From Edolisoma coerulescens (Eukaryota > Chordata > Aves > Passeriformes > Campephagidae), in contig VWZW01006255.1 of NCBI GenBank assembly GCA_013397115.1, positions 62,001 through 126,000 of the forward strand: a stretch of 64,000 bases of DNA, written 5' to 3'. Positions 28,601 through 43,600 of the stretch are shown in pieces. The notes beneath the pieces were generated by a model, which saw only the letters and a list, made by a program, of their open reading frames with translations, was not told where the DNA came from and did no database searches. Position numbers and translations under genes: made by a program. Position 1 is the first letter of the stretch; every line of letters begins with the position of its first letter.

Positions 28601-31600
28601 TACCACACCTTCTTTTTCAGCTGAATCTGTTATTGAAGATATGGTGGGTCCAGACTGGAAAAAAAGATGGTTCTATTGGGTAGGCCGCACCAAAGAACAG
28701 GTAAAAGGAAAAAAATTATATAGAATTTATAGTTTGCTACCTTTAGAAAACTTTGATTATTACTCAGTAAATTTTCAAAACTACCAATTCTCTTCACACT
28801 GTTTAGATGACTAGGAAAAAGAAAATCACTTGTCATTGTTTTAAATGATATGGAGAATTTTGTTTACTTTTTCCATGCTGCATCTGCAGAGTGACTTGTA
28901 AACTATTTTCTGTTTTTCAGCTGAATTACATCTTTGCTCTTAGGCCACTGACCTGTGTATTAAAGTTCTTGCAGTAGAAAGAATCAGTGAAAGCAAGTGG
29001 AAACTGGGCTCTTCTATACGTTTCATGCCTTCCTTTTAAGCAGAAGTCACATGCAGTTTCCTATCATGCTCTATTTGGATTTAATTAGTATGTGATAGCA
29101 TTATCACTAGCATTTTAATCACAGTTGTATCTTCTGATAGGCCATATTCATCATAACATCTCCTCTCATTTGCTCATAGCTTTTGGAAATTTCTTTTGAA
29201 TTTTAATAGCACCTTTTGTTTGATGCCCAGAGATGATGGGCTTTTTGTATTACATTTTCTAGATGTTTCTCAAACTGATTCATACTTTAAAGAAGTAAGC
29301 AGAGTTTAAAAGGATAGAGTAGGAAATACTTGTTTCAGAGAAAGGAGTTTTACAGTCAGCTGTTTGCAGCCAGGTATGGGAGCAAGGTAGTGACTTCAAC
29401 CTATATTAATTGACTTCCATGAACAGCAGCTTAAAGGTATGAATCCATGGAGAGTTCCTGCTAGCTAATAGGCAAAAATTAGTTCTTGTCAGTGTCACAG
29501 GTGGTATGTGGATGTGAACCCTTCTAGCAGATACTCATGGAGGGGAAGGAGGGCTAACACCTATGATTTTTTTTCCCACCCTTCTATTCTTGTTCTGCAT
29601 TGCTGTGTATAATGAAGCAGAAAAAAATTAAATTGACAGTGAATTCCATTAAAAATGCTGTATTTGATGAGTCTTTGCACAAATTCCTTTTGAAGTGACT
29701 TAAAAGTAATAGTTAATAGCATCAGAGGTTTTTCTGCCCTGGCTTATTACGCAAATAGAGTGTTTATTGAGGAGGTGCTGATGATCTCTGAGTCTCTAAT
29801 AATAAATTCCAACTAATTATTCCTATCCTAGAATATTCGTAATGAAACAAAAAATGAACTTGAGAAATTAATCAAGTGCAATGAAGATCATCCAGCTTAT
29901 CTGGCAAATGATGAAGTGACGACTGTCAGAAAGAATCTGGAAGCAAGAGGAGTAGCAGTGGATCCGTGTCTGGTGAGATGCAGAATTGTAACAAGACACA
30001 TGGAGGCCCCCTGTGAACCCTTGAATGTTTTCTAGATAGCAAACAAGAGACTCCATCTGAATACTGAGTTTGTAATGCAGATGTTTCCAAACGAATCACT
30101 GAGTGACTGCTTGCACGCAATTCACGCGCTTCTGTTGGCTGGCAGACAAAGGCTGTACAGCGCTTTGGAATCCGTCAGTTTCGACTGGAATCAGAATCTG
30201 CTGAGCAGATTTTCTTGCCTACATTATTAAAAAGCTTGTTAGAAATTATTGTTCAGATGTAATCAAGGCCTTTGTGGGCAAGATACACTAAAAATATTCT
30301 GTGCATCCTAAACCTTTCAGTGTGGTTGTATGTGAAGTTTGAAGTTCATTGGTGCAATGAAGAGAGAGAATTTTTTTTAAATACTTGGAAAAAGGCAGGA
30401 TTTTTTTAGAGTGTCCCAAGATTGTTATTGTACATTTGAAGTGTTCTGGAAAATGACATATCTCATTGCAATGAAAGGCCCTTAAGGGTAATTAGACCTC
30501 TTATCTAATTAAATGTAAGATTTTAAATAAATGAGAATTCAGGCATTAATAAGTAATAGATGTAGATTTCCTTTAGCAGTGATTTATTTTCTGCAGTAAC
30601 TTTGGCTACCTTTTCAAAATTAATACATGCACTTCTTCTAGGTAGAAGAGGTTTTTCAATATCTGCTACTCCTTTCCTATACAGCACTTAGCATGTTTTA
30701 TAAAGGTCATAATAGTGATCCACATCCTCTGCATGAGGAGGCTGAGTGCAAATTGAGGCTTTTTTCTAGCTAAGCAACTGATTTTCTTAATTATGTTTTA
30801 TGGGTTTTCCAGAGAGGCATCTCAATACACATATTTAATTTTGAAGAATTGAAATGTAATAAGCCTAATCAAGAAAAGTTATAAATGTTTGTTTATGTAA
30901 GACCCATTAAATATTTCTCTAAGCTTTAATCTGGTTTAATTGGTAAAGTAATGGGTACAACTCAAAAATGTGTTCTCAGTGTTAATATAAAGATTGTTTT
31001 GTAGTATATAATTTAAACGTGTTTTGGCTGCAGACAGTATTTTTAAGCATTCAGTTATGTGCATGGAAGAGTAGGTTTTTAAATTGACAGTCATCTGTAG
31101 TGTTTGCCAAGTGTAACTAACATTAATCATATCCCAGTTGCAGACAAATTGAGAAATAGTTAAACACATGGTATGTGATATCAATAGTGGAATTTGGAGT
31201 TACATTTTTAAATTAAATGCAGTCATTAATCTAAGCACGATAGTGAGTGTATGTGTTTATTTATTTAGTCAAATTTAAATACTCTTTTCCTAGATTAAAG
31301 ACACATGGCATCAAATTTATAGAAGATATTTCCTGAAGTCTGCTTTGAACCACTGCAATCTATGTCGAAGAGGCTTCTATTATTATCAGAGGCATTTTGT
31401 GGACTCAGAGGTAAATTGAAGAACAGATGTTCTTCATCTACACTGGTGTTTTGCCTGAATATTTCTATTTCAGTTGAAAAAAAATCTAAAAATACTTCAA
31501 AGTAGCCTGACCAGATAGCTGGTGATATCAGATACGTTTTACATGAGGCTTGTAATGGATAAAATGCCATTCTGGTGGTAATTATGTACAATGACCACTA

Positions 31601-34600
31601 GGTATTAGCCGTGACCTAAACATCTGTTTCTAATTGATGTGTAATGAAAATGCACGGTTAAAAACAGTAGTGTACAGCTGTTTATATGTTATTGATATCC
31701 ATTTCTCCTGCTTTCCCATTGATTGTTATTTACTTCACTGATAGAAAAAAAATTCAGAAAACATCCTTATGGATTTATAGGAAAAGTAGGGTCGGTAAGT
31801 GTTTAGAATTAATGCTTGGAACCATGTACGATCAATGGGAAAAAAATGAACAGCTATGGAGTTTCCAAACAAGTCTTTAAAAAAGACTTTCTAGTTTTGT
31901 AAACCCAAGCTTGTGCAACAAATGGCAGTATGCATCAAGTCACAGAAAGAATACACCATTTTTTTAACATTGTATTTTAAATCAAAGAGAAATTACTGGA
32001 AAGGTAGACCTCCTCACTTTGTTTTTCTTTTAATGAGCCATGAAGCCAGAAATCTTTGTTACTTTAGAAATACCTTTGCCTATAAGAGATAAGAGAGAAT
32101 GAGATCACAGCATGGAGAGCTGCCTCTTCATGACACTTAAACTCCTATTCATGTTACTGTCTTTTCTAAGGTGTCCTAAAGTGAACTTAGTGCTCCCTCC
32201 TGCCATCCTTGCAGGTGTAGAAACTGTCTCTTCTGTTGTTAACAAATACGGCCCTTGGCCCAGCCCTGTCTTCAGAAGTGTTTGTCAGGCAGGGAGGCGC
32301 AGCCTGGAGCTCAGCTGTTGTCTCTCAGTGTATTTGCTACGAACAGTGAGCATCAGGTTACACTCCCCAGCCTGCATAAAGTGTGTGCAAATTGTTTTTC
32401 CAAGGTTTCCCATGATGCAGCTCTTTCTATTGAGAATAGCAAACATGAAGGTGTTGCAGTTCATTAAGTAAGGGTGATGTGGTTCTTGTGAAGTATTTCT
32501 GATGTGTTTCTTGTTACCTACACCAGTAATTCTGTGGGATTTTTCTGCAAGATCTGGATAGATATACATGAGGTTACAGTTGCTGCTAACAGTGTCAAGA
32601 GATTCTTGTGTGGGTAGGATGTTCACTGGATGTCAGAGGTCTGACATCGTAAGTTCTGTCATTCCAGCTCGAATGTAATGACATCGTCCTCTTCTGGCGA
32701 ATACAGCGAATGCTGGCAATTACAGCAAATACACTGAGGCAGCAGCTCACTAACACTGAAGGTAAGGCTCACAGTCAGTGGAAGGGTTTGAAACAAAAAA
32801 TTATCTCCTTCTAAAAAACTCATCCAATCATAATTTTGCTGAGAGAGAAAATACCCTTTGAAATTTAAAAATCTTTCTCAAAGAATTTCCTTTCTTAGTG
32901 GCCCAAGGAAGGGACTTCCGTGTTCAGAAGTTTGCCTTTTCTCCTATCAGATTAATAAGTATGGTAACATATACTGTGTCTCCAACAGACCTTCCCAGAA
33001 TTTTGTCCTTAGGTCATTGGAGTTGCGAAAGTGTTGGCACTCACTTCTTTTGGGTTGCTTTGTTGTTTTGGTTTTTTACAGTAAGGCGCTTGGAGAAGAA
33101 TGTAAAGGAAGTGCTTGAAGATTTTGCTGAGGACAATGAAAAAAAGGTGATGCTCCTAACTGGCAAGAGAGTCCAGCTTGCAGAGGATCTCAGTAAGTAC
33201 CCACTCTACAGTGTTTTGGAATGAGCTTGAAATGAAGCAAATTCTGGCCACTGTCGTTGAGAATATTCAATGTGATGTGGGTTGTTCATGTGTTGGCATT
33301 TATTTAATATCCTATAGAATTTTTCTTAAATAAGGTCAGATCTTACTGATTCGAAGGTGGATATGGGTAGCATAGTGTGATAATATAATTTACACTAGAT
33401 GTAATTACCTGATATAAATATATGGCACCAGTATATTGAAAAAATGTTGTTAGAGTAATATTTTAAAGGGAGATTCCCCTTCCAGAGGGGTTGCAGTAGT
33501 TTAATGCTTTAAAGGGTCACTCAAAAAGTGCTAAAGGGTTTTACAATTAATATAATTGGATTTTAAGCAGTGAAAGTTTTTAAGTTGACAGTTCAGGCTG
33601 AGGTTGTCTGCTGTTGTCTACCTGCACATCCAATAGGGTATCTGATGGGCCTTGTCTTGTACACATACAGTTGTCTTTTTGGCAGCATTCTGCTGTTCTG
33701 TGAGACTTCCACTTAAACCCCAGCTGTGCACCTGGTCTGGGAGGGGAAAAGAAATACGGTGCAAAAGGGAAAAGAAAAAAAAGCTGGTGATAAATTAAGT
33801 TCCTGTAGTTACATAAATACCTGCATGTTCACATCACAGGTGACCATTCTTCTTAGACCTCTATTTTGTGTTTGATGTAGAAACTAATCTTTGTCTTAAA
33901 GTATGACTTGGGATATTTAGTTCAGTGGGATAGAGAAGCCTGCAGTAGCTGTTAGTTTCCTAAGTATGAATCATATTTTTCATTTTTTACATCCAAAATG
34001 TAATATAAAATAAATGTTTTGCTTATGATAAACTCAAAATCAAAGGATTTATTTTTGATAATGCTGGTTTTGCTATACTGAAAATACTGTCTTATTGGAA
34101 GTCTTGTTATCGAAATCCTAGTGAATTGTATTTGTTGTCCTTTAGAAAATGTAGTATTTTGGAATTCTGAGTAGGAGTTTTGGTGATCTAGGGCAAATTG
34201 CCTGGGTTTTCTTGACAGATCTCTGAAACAGGTGCTATGACTGTATAACTTTCATGATAGGTACATAATTCTCTCCAAACATCTTGTGTTGCTTTTGAAA
34301 CCCTGTATCAACCTTCTTATAAACATTTGTTTAGCGTATGTGTTTTACAGCATAAGGGGTTCTCCTCTTCTCTGTATATGTTGAGGTGAAATGAGTGGTA
34401 GCTGCATGGTAGGATGCAGACTTTTATTGAGGAACTTCTCCTTTCCAAGCAGTGCTGCTTGCCTTATTGCTTTGATGCTGGATGCAGATATTTTGGGCTT
34501 TTTTCCTGAGCAAACGCTGGTATATAAGGAACCTTGGCAATTTTGATTTATCCTCAAGTATTCCATGTTTCAAAACAAAATAAAAGAACTTTAACATGCC

Positions 34601-37600
34601 CATGATGTTTAAATTAACATGTCTTTATTTTGTACTGAAATTGACTTAGAATTTTTGCATTGTCAACTTTGCTTCTCCCCAGCCTCAGTAATAGGCTCCC
34701 ATTTCAAAACAGCAACAGCTGAGGTCGTTATTTTGTAAGCTAAGATAGACCTGTAGGAGCAGCCTGTGTGTGTTCATAACCTGAGGTGTGAGTGCATTGG
34801 TATAAACGCTTCAGGTGTGTAGTTTGCATTTCGTAAGTTACTGTGTAGCAAAAACATGTCACTGCACTGTATTTCTTTAAATTCAGGAGGTCACGGATCC
34901 CACACGTGTTATTCTAAGGAAATAATTGTTACTCAGTACAAGACAATGTATGATGACATGTTCTGCTTTATTCTACCTGTGGGAAGATTTTAAAGCTACC
35001 ACTGCTTAGCTCTGTACTCAGATCAGCTGTGTCCTTTCTGCGTGCTTCTATTGCTAATTGGCAGTGATTTTTATGGGAATATGACAGGAAAAGGGGGTTT
35101 CTTTGTCTTTCCCTTGGTGAATAGAATGCTTTTCTATGGTGCAGAAGTTTTTTTATACCCCTGAGACAGATTTTGATAGCATAGAACATTGAACTCTCAG
35201 ATGGCTATAATTTCCTTCTTGTAGCACTTAGTAAAGTTCAGGACTCTGCTAAAGGAAAAAATCCTGACTCCTGCTACACTCCGGCCACTCCTTGTTCATA
35301 AAGTATTGGTATTTTAATTAGGAAGAGAAGTGATTTCCTGAAACATAAATATGTCCAGTATCTCTATTCCATGCAGCTGTGTTTATATATCCCAGCTGAT
35401 TCGAATATCTTGAGCTCTGTCTTCAAATCAGTTTCTTGTTGAGGCTCACTATTGACACTGAAAACATGTTCCAGGATGTCATTCTCCTGGTGGTTACAAA
35501 TAGTCTTCTAATTTCCAGTCTAAATTTGTAAATATGGGGCTGGGATTCACTTCCTGATTAGAAACTCTACTTACAAATGTAAATTGTTTATATACCTGAG
35601 GTTGGGATGCCTTCTCTTGATGCTGATGGCATGGGAACACCGTTTCACTACTGTTACATCAGTCTTTTAATGCTGAAGCACTGAAAGTGTCTTATTGTTT
35701 ATTCAGGATACTGGTTAATGGCTGTTAGTAACACGGGTGACCCAGTCTCATGAGAGCTCACATAGCACTCAAAACTTACTTGAGCAGGTTTTGTTGTCTG
35801 TGTTCTACAGCCTTGAATGGTATTTTAATCCTATATAAGAATATTCCTTGACATTTATGCCCTGAATCTTGCTGCTTCTCAGTGTTCGTATCTCAAGTTT
35901 TATTCTAGGTATTTTAAAGACTGTAAACAGATCTTTTAAACAAATTACTTATTTTTTAATGTACTGAAGGTTGCTTTTTCTTCAAAAATATGCTTTAAAT
36001 GTAATGTAAATGTACTCCTTAATGTAAGTATTATCATGATACTTGTACCAGTGAATGATTACTAAGTTTATGGAAATAAAGAAGCCCTAGGATTAGAGTC
36101 CTTTTGGAAGAAAGGATCATAAGGTGCAAAAAGGGGTAGAGGAGAATATGAATAGCTGAATTGGGAAAATTGACTTTAAAAATGTCCTAAAATGCAATCA
36201 ATCTATAAGAATGCTTGTACTGAGAGATACACCTGTGGTTGATGTATCCCAGTGTCCCTGACCCTGGCAGTGAGCAGGCGTGGGAACAGCATAAGCATAC
36301 AGTAGTACTTGCCTGTTAGCTCTCACAGCAGCCCACAATCTGTGTTTCCAGGATTTCCTAATCCTGAGGTAATATCTTTGTGATTAATAGGCATTCATGG
36401 ATTTTTTTTCCTCCTGTGAATTTCTCTAATTGCTTTTTGAACTCATGTAAACTTTGGCATCTGCAACATCCTGTGGCAATTAGTTCCAGGGTTCAACTAC
36501 ACATTGTGAGAAAAAGTACTTCCTTTTGTTTGTTTCTGAGCCACCTGCCAGTTTCATTTGGTTCTCCTTAGTTCTTGCACTGTGAAAAACATTCAGTAAT
36601 CTTTTTCTGTTCATTTTTTTGCCATTCATGACTTCATAGATGTGTATGCTACCTGCACTTGATGTTCTTTTTTCTGACTTGGAAAGTTCTCATGGTGTAG
36701 TTGCTCTTTGCATGGACTTTGTTTCTGAGTTTCAATCAGCCTTGCCACTCTTTTCCCCTTTCTTAGTTCCACTAAACCTTTTCGGAGGTGAAAGAGCAGA
36801 CTCTGCACAAAATATTTGAAACATATCTACATTATGGATTTATACACTTGTGTTATGATGCTTTCTTGGTTTTATTCTGGTCTTTTTACAGTAATTCCTT
36901 ATAGTCTGTTTCCTCTTTTGCCTGTTATTGAACAGTGAGCTGATACTGCAGTGGTCTATCTGCTACAACTCCCAAGTTCTTGTGTGAAAAGTAATAGCTG
37001 TGATATTTTCCTTTTCTTGTCATGTTTTTAAACTGTAGATACAGTTGAGATATGTTTATTGTTATTTTTTTATTATGAGGATACAGAAACGAGTAATTTG
37101 CTATCTGTCTCTTGTCTCTCTCATGTCTAACTGGGTGCTGCAGGCTTGTTCAGCAATTGGTAGGAATCTGTTTTAATGCAGTTATTCACAACCTCCCTCA
37201 CAACTCTTCACCAAAGTTGACTGCCAGTTGAGGAGCATAGCCCTGACTTGGATAGCTTCACCAGAAACAGGAAGAATTACATTTACTTTCCACTTGGCAC
37301 CTGCATCTTGATTGGACTCATGGCTGAAGGACAAAATACTTTGATTTGAAATTTATATTCCACACAACTTAGTATTTGCTTAGCTACATCAGTATCTTAA
37401 ATATGCTGTGCTCCATAAGAAGTGAAATGGGGTAGAAGGAGCTAAAAGTACAATGGTAAACACTAATATTTTAAAAGGAGAATTTCACAGAAAAGCCTCT
37501 TGGCAGGACTGCCCTGTTTGTATGGCAGGTTTAAGGCATTGCTTCGGGCTGGAGGAAAAACCTAATGGTGGCAAGTCAGTGCCTTCAAATTCCTGCAGCC

Positions 37601-40600
37601 TTGCAGTCCTTGCACACACAAGTGTGTGCAGCTCTACACGAATCCTTTCCGCTTGCTTTTTTTTTAGATATTAATTACCATTTGTTTTTACAGTTACTTT
37701 GAAAGTGGATGAGTCAATATATATCCTTTATCAGTGATCTTTTGCAGTATTTGCAAGTTCATACTGTTTTCTCCTGTATCTGTGTTTAACTTTCCAGAGT
37801 TAATGATACTGAGTATTCATGCAGGCTGCCTCTGAAGTTGCTGAAGGTTTTAAATGTTAAATGTATTTTAAAATGGGGACTTGAGTGCTTATTTATAAAA
37901 GACAATTAGTTGAAGGCACACTTTCCCTAGAATTGTATCTTTTTAATTATGTTCTTCAGTATTGGGCGATTTTTTTTTTTCTTGAAAAAGAAGATAATAC
38001 ATAGGTGAAAGAATTCAATTTCAACATCAATAATGTATTTTCTGCTGTTTTATTTTTAACACAAATGCCCAGCTAGTAATTTCAGCAGAAATACTCGGTA
38101 CAAAACTGATAGCGTGTGGATAAATCGTACCTTTCTGCAGACTACTTTTTAACATGGTAACTGTTTAAAACGTTGAGTTCCCAGTAAAACGCTTCCTGGA
38201 ACTACCTCGTTGTTTCCAGAGTTCATCTGCCGGAGGTGCTGTGTCTCCAGGGGGCCGAAGCGCTTCGGGAGCTCCGGCAGTTGCGGTGCTGGTGCCGGTG
38301 CCGGGCGCGCGGTGGCGCTGAGCGGCCGCGCAGGGGGCGCGGGGCTGAGCGGCGGCCCCGCTCCTACCGGGGCTCCCCTCCCGCCTCTCGGAGGGATGTG
38401 CACTTGCCTGTCCTTGTCCCTCTTGTTTTCCATTCCCTCTCGGGGTTTGTTTGTATGACGTGTAATTTATGAAGATTGTAAAGGACGGTCATTTTTTTTT
38501 CTCAGCTGCACATTTCTGGTTAGCAACTGCATGGAAAATATTAGTTTAGTAAGCTTTATTAAGAAAAAACTGTTAGGAACGGAATACTTTAATCATTGCA
38601 GAAAGGAAGTGGATCTTCCAGTGTCTTATCCTAAAGCTAAGTGTCATCTTTCCCTATTGCAGTAGCATCTAAAGCATGCTAGATGGTGCACATAGATGTT
38701 GCGTGCTTCAGGTGAATCCGAGCTTCAGGCGAATCCGAGCTTCAGGCAGCAGGAGCTTTGCCATTCACTTCACTAGAGCTGAAATCTCACAGACCCAAAA
38801 GAAATACACATGTCCTGTTTCTTCTCCTTTTACTCCTTTTGGACAGCAAAACTATGAATGTTGCAAAGCCACAGGATAAACAAAACACAGTACATACAAA
38901 GCATCTTTCCTAGGTCAGCGTACTATTCATCCAATATCTGGTGTCCTCACAAGTTGGAGAAGAAAACCCACTTCTTCACCAAATTATAAGTAAAACCATG
39001 TGCATGGGAGAGTCATTGGCAGGAGGTAGGAATGCCTGTGGAAACTTGATCCTGAAATTGCTAGGTATGAATGTGAATGGATCAGCCTCCAAGTTCATTT
39101 GTCAGTAATGTTGACACCTGTACAGGTGTCGTGGGCTAGCTGAGACTTCGTTCTGCACAAAAGCTTTTTGAAACATTTGAGGAGTAAGCCCTCACATGAA
39201 GAAGAGACAGCTTAGGGCCATTTGTTTCAATTCTGTCATACGTTTGTAAGCTATGAAATGTAATAGTTTGCAGAACTTAATTATTTTCTCGTAAAGACTA
39301 AAACATATAAAAACTAAACAAACCAGAGTTACAGTAAAATACTTTCAAGTTTTATATCTAAAGTCATTGCTTTGAAGTCACAGCATTAAATTTTTAATTT
39401 ACTTTTTCTCTTGTTGAATGTAAACCATTTGCCAACTTGGAGCATGAATGATTTAATATCATATAGGCATATAATAAACTTGCCATTTAATGGAGTTAGA
39501 AGGCTAAGGTTGGCACTTCCATATGCAAGTTGCTGACTCAGGACCTGAAGTTCTTGTGATTTGGCTAAGCTGAGTGGGTTCTGTTGTGTCTGTTCTATGT
39601 AACAAACTGGTTTTAATCCAAGTGAGTCCCCTTTTTTGTTACGCATTTATGCAAAGTTGGGGATAAAGTCTGTGAAGAGTACTTTGCATATAATTACTTG
39701 CTCCATGGTTACATTTTTTCTTTCATTGCTGTTAGGTGCAGAACAAAAATGTTGTGTGAAAGTAATCCTATACTGTGGTCATTACTGTGGCCTAATTAAA
39801 TTTCAGTTCCTTGAGATGGCTGCCAATCGTGTTTTGATTTGACCTCTATCGTACATGACATTGTTGATTACATGTGCTCCTTAAAATCAGGCTTTGACTT
39901 GGCTTTCTAAAGCCTTTGCTTCCCTTTGCTCTTCTATTATGAGCTTTAACTTTTTTTTTAAAAGGTCACAGTGTTTCATAGGGGCAAAGCTCAGCTGTAG
40001 GGGGAAAGATCTCTCAAATAAGCAGATCATAGGTAATTTTCCCCTAGAAACTAGAGGCAGACAAAACAGCTCAAAAGGCGGTGGTTAGTAGTCCTTAAAT
40101 CAGAACAAGTGTGGTTTTCAGTGTTTACAAGACACAGAAAAAAGGTATCATTTTCAAGATATTTGAAGGTAGTGCCCAAATACCACCCCTGTTGCCCAAA
40201 GACAAATATAGCAAAGAGGAAAGCATCTTAGGAAATGCAAATGGAGGAATAATTTTATTAGAATCTGAAGAATTAGGTTTATTTTGTGCTCTTATTTCTT
40301 CCACAGTGCCTAAATATTGGAGTTTTAGAAGCCACTTAAGTAAAAATATGGTTACTTCATAGTTGTAAGACAATTCCAGAGGTGTCAGCAGTCTTGCTTT
40401 CATCTCATTCTCCTTTCACCTGGTCATGGCAGTGAGAAACACTCACTCATCTCATCCTTAGCTGGCAGAATATTACACCAGGAGATGGTGTGGCCTTCTA
40501 CCCAGACAGAAGCAGTGCAGCCATTTCCCTCTGAGAATCACCAAACAGATCTCCAACTTCTGCTAAGCATGTGCAGGGTAGCTGCTATCTTTACAGTCCC

Positions 40601-43600
40601 CTGCCAGCAGCTTCCCTGAGGACGTTAATATGGCCTGTATCTTATCAGAGGCTGCTTGTCATTTAGAGCACATTCATTTCTGCCCCAGTCTCAATCAGTC
40701 ACAAAATGTGGGCTTTCTGTTTCTTAACGAGTTCAAGCTTGTGCTGGTGTCACCAGTGTGCTGGTGGCAGCATGACTCCTGTGCTCCCTTTGAGCTCTGT
40801 AGAGGTCCTGGTGCTCCATGACGCAGGAAGTTGGGGGCCAGTGTGCTTGGAATCAGCCTGTACGGTCGTGTCTTCGATTTCCCCTAATTTTGAACCAAAG
40901 CAATATCTCACAATAGATTTGCAAACTTCCTGTTAGAATGCAAATTAATTATTTTTGCATGACTGTCATGTTTTTAATTCCATGTAGATAATTTAAGAAA
41001 TCGACCCAAGCAAGTGTGCTTTGATATGAAAGACACTGGTTAAATGTTCAAGGTTTTTTTTTTTTTTTCTCTTGAGTTTTGGGGCAGCAGCATGAAACTA
41101 ATGAATTAAAACCAGAAGAATGTGTAGGATGGTCTGTGTGTCAAAGTGCAGATAATGTAGTTCCTGCTTTGTGTCATGGCAGAAAGTGCTTTAGAAAGCT
41201 GCATCTTCTCAGAGAGGGAAGTAATCCTCAAGGGAGAACATACATCACTTGTAGACATCCTGTGATGGAGTGATGGTTTACTTAACTTAAGAATCCCAGA
41301 TGACCAAAGCCTGTCTGCTGTGATTTCTTAGTTATTGATGAAGAGTTAGGCACTGATGTCCAGGTCCTAAAACGGATCCTTACAAAGTTCACCACATTTG
41401 TCACTGACTAAAAGAAGCCTATCACTTAAAGTTGACATTGAAAAATAGTGATAAACTGCTACATGAATAATGACATGTTTAATGCCTATTAATCTTACTC
41501 TAGACCCATATCTCTTGTACTTGAGGGTCATTGTGGTGTTGTCTGCTGAATTTATTTTTTTCCTAAAATTTTCTGAATGATGCAAGCATCAAAACATCTA
41601 ATTGGATGCTATTTTCTCTGTAGTACTGGTTGCTTATGAGGGTACTTTTAAATCAAAATTTAAGTACTTATCATGGAGAGATTTACTATGGGTATAAATT
41701 ACTTGTAGGCTTGTAAATGGACCAATATATGCTTTTGTTCTAAAGTAGTGTGGAGCTGTGGAATGTAACATTCCTGTTTCCAAAAGCTGGAGAGGTCAGT
41801 GTCATGTATGTTGCACATTGTCAATTGTAGTAGACACCACTTTGCCCATAGGAATGATAGCAAAGAAAAAACAATAGAACCATTTGTTTTTTCTTCAAAA
41901 TATGGTGACTTAAGTTTCTGACTATTAAAAATTATTATTATGATCTAAAAATTCATTTAATCACTGTTTCATTTTCTGCCATATTCTAGAGAAACTTTAA
42001 CTTAAATAGTCCTGACAGCGTATTACTTCATTATCTAACTAATTACTGAGTTTGCTTTCTTTTGGGTGGAGAAACAACATATATCAATTCTTTTTTATGT
42101 TAAAATCTTTTTACGGTTTTATAGCATTAAGGTTACAGTAGCCGTTACATAAGTAGTTTATCTTCATAGCTGTGTATGTTCTTTCTGCATAAGGAAAAGT
42201 TAATCTTTTGTTACATCACTGGATGAATCATTGGGTAGTATTTCTGGTTTGCCTCTATCCTTTTCACTATTTCCACACAAAATAATGAGCATCACCGCAT
42301 TCTGATTCATTCTAGTTTAACAGTTTTGATTTGGAAGTTCAATCTTCCTGTATCCATAAGTCTGATTCAAGGTATGAGATTGTCTTTTAAGGTTGCCTTG
42401 TCATTCTGCTAGTAAGCTCCTCCCAGCTGTCCAGTAAGCAACACAGCTAAGTTCTGTTGAAAGACTGAGTTATTAGAGCAGTTTTAATTAAAAAATCTGA
42501 GATGGAGACAGACGACTGAAAGATGCCCAAGTCCTACCTTGATATTGCAGACCTTGTGACTCTCATAAACTTGCAACTTAATACAGGGTAATGATCACTG
42601 GTACATTAGGCTAACCTCAATGACAGAGTAGAAATAGTTTGTGAACTCACATCACAGTTTGGTAATTTTTAGTTTCCTTTCTGTAGACAAGCAGGACTGA
42701 TGTGTAATAGCTCATGGAAATGTCTGTTGTATAAAGTCAGTAGTCTACATAATTGTCAGTTTTGCTTCAGCCCCATAGCTCAGTTCTGGAATGCTCTGTC
42801 AGAGACAGAAGGATTTCATGCTTACCAGCCTGAGGAGCCCCAGGGACTGCTCCAAGAAGCACAGCCAGCTTCTGTTCTGTTCCACCGAGGAGGGGGCAAA
42901 TGTGTGGCCAAAACTGTCTTGTTAAACTGAGAGCTCTCACCAGTGAATCTGGAGCAGACATAGATCAAGGCATTGATTAGTAATCTACTATTTCAACAGC
43001 ACAATACACAATTCCCATTTCTGGGGCTAAAGATCATTGTTAGTAATACTAAAATATTGTTACAGTGCTCAGTAGCTTGCAGAAATGACTGAAGTGTTTT
43101 CAGACAAGCTGTCTTCTGCTGCTGCCTGGTTATTTTTAGTGTGAAATAGAGGTAATATTGTCTCATACAGGCAGCTGACAGCTTTGCTCAGGTGTGCTAT
43201 GGAGGGATTAATAATTAATAGAATAGTAATACTTGCAACGAAGTAACTTCAGTGATGGCAGCTGTGACTTGGGGTTTTTTTCCTGTCTAAAATGACTTCT
43301 TAATTTTGTTTCTACATCAGGCTAAATATACAATTTGGAGGTGATCTGTTCCTGTTTTAGAGGTGGATTTGCCTACAACAGGGAAAACAAAACTATATCT
43401 TCGTAGGAAACAGGCTCCTTGATGTTTTCTCCTGGTGTGGTCATGCAAAAGGATATCAAACTGGATGCAAATTCAAACCTCATAATAGATTGCAACACAT
43501 ATAAGAAACATAACATTAAAGGACAGCTACTACAATATAGCATCAATTGGCATCTTCATTCAGTCTAACTACTGGTAACTAATGACCATACCAGCTATGT

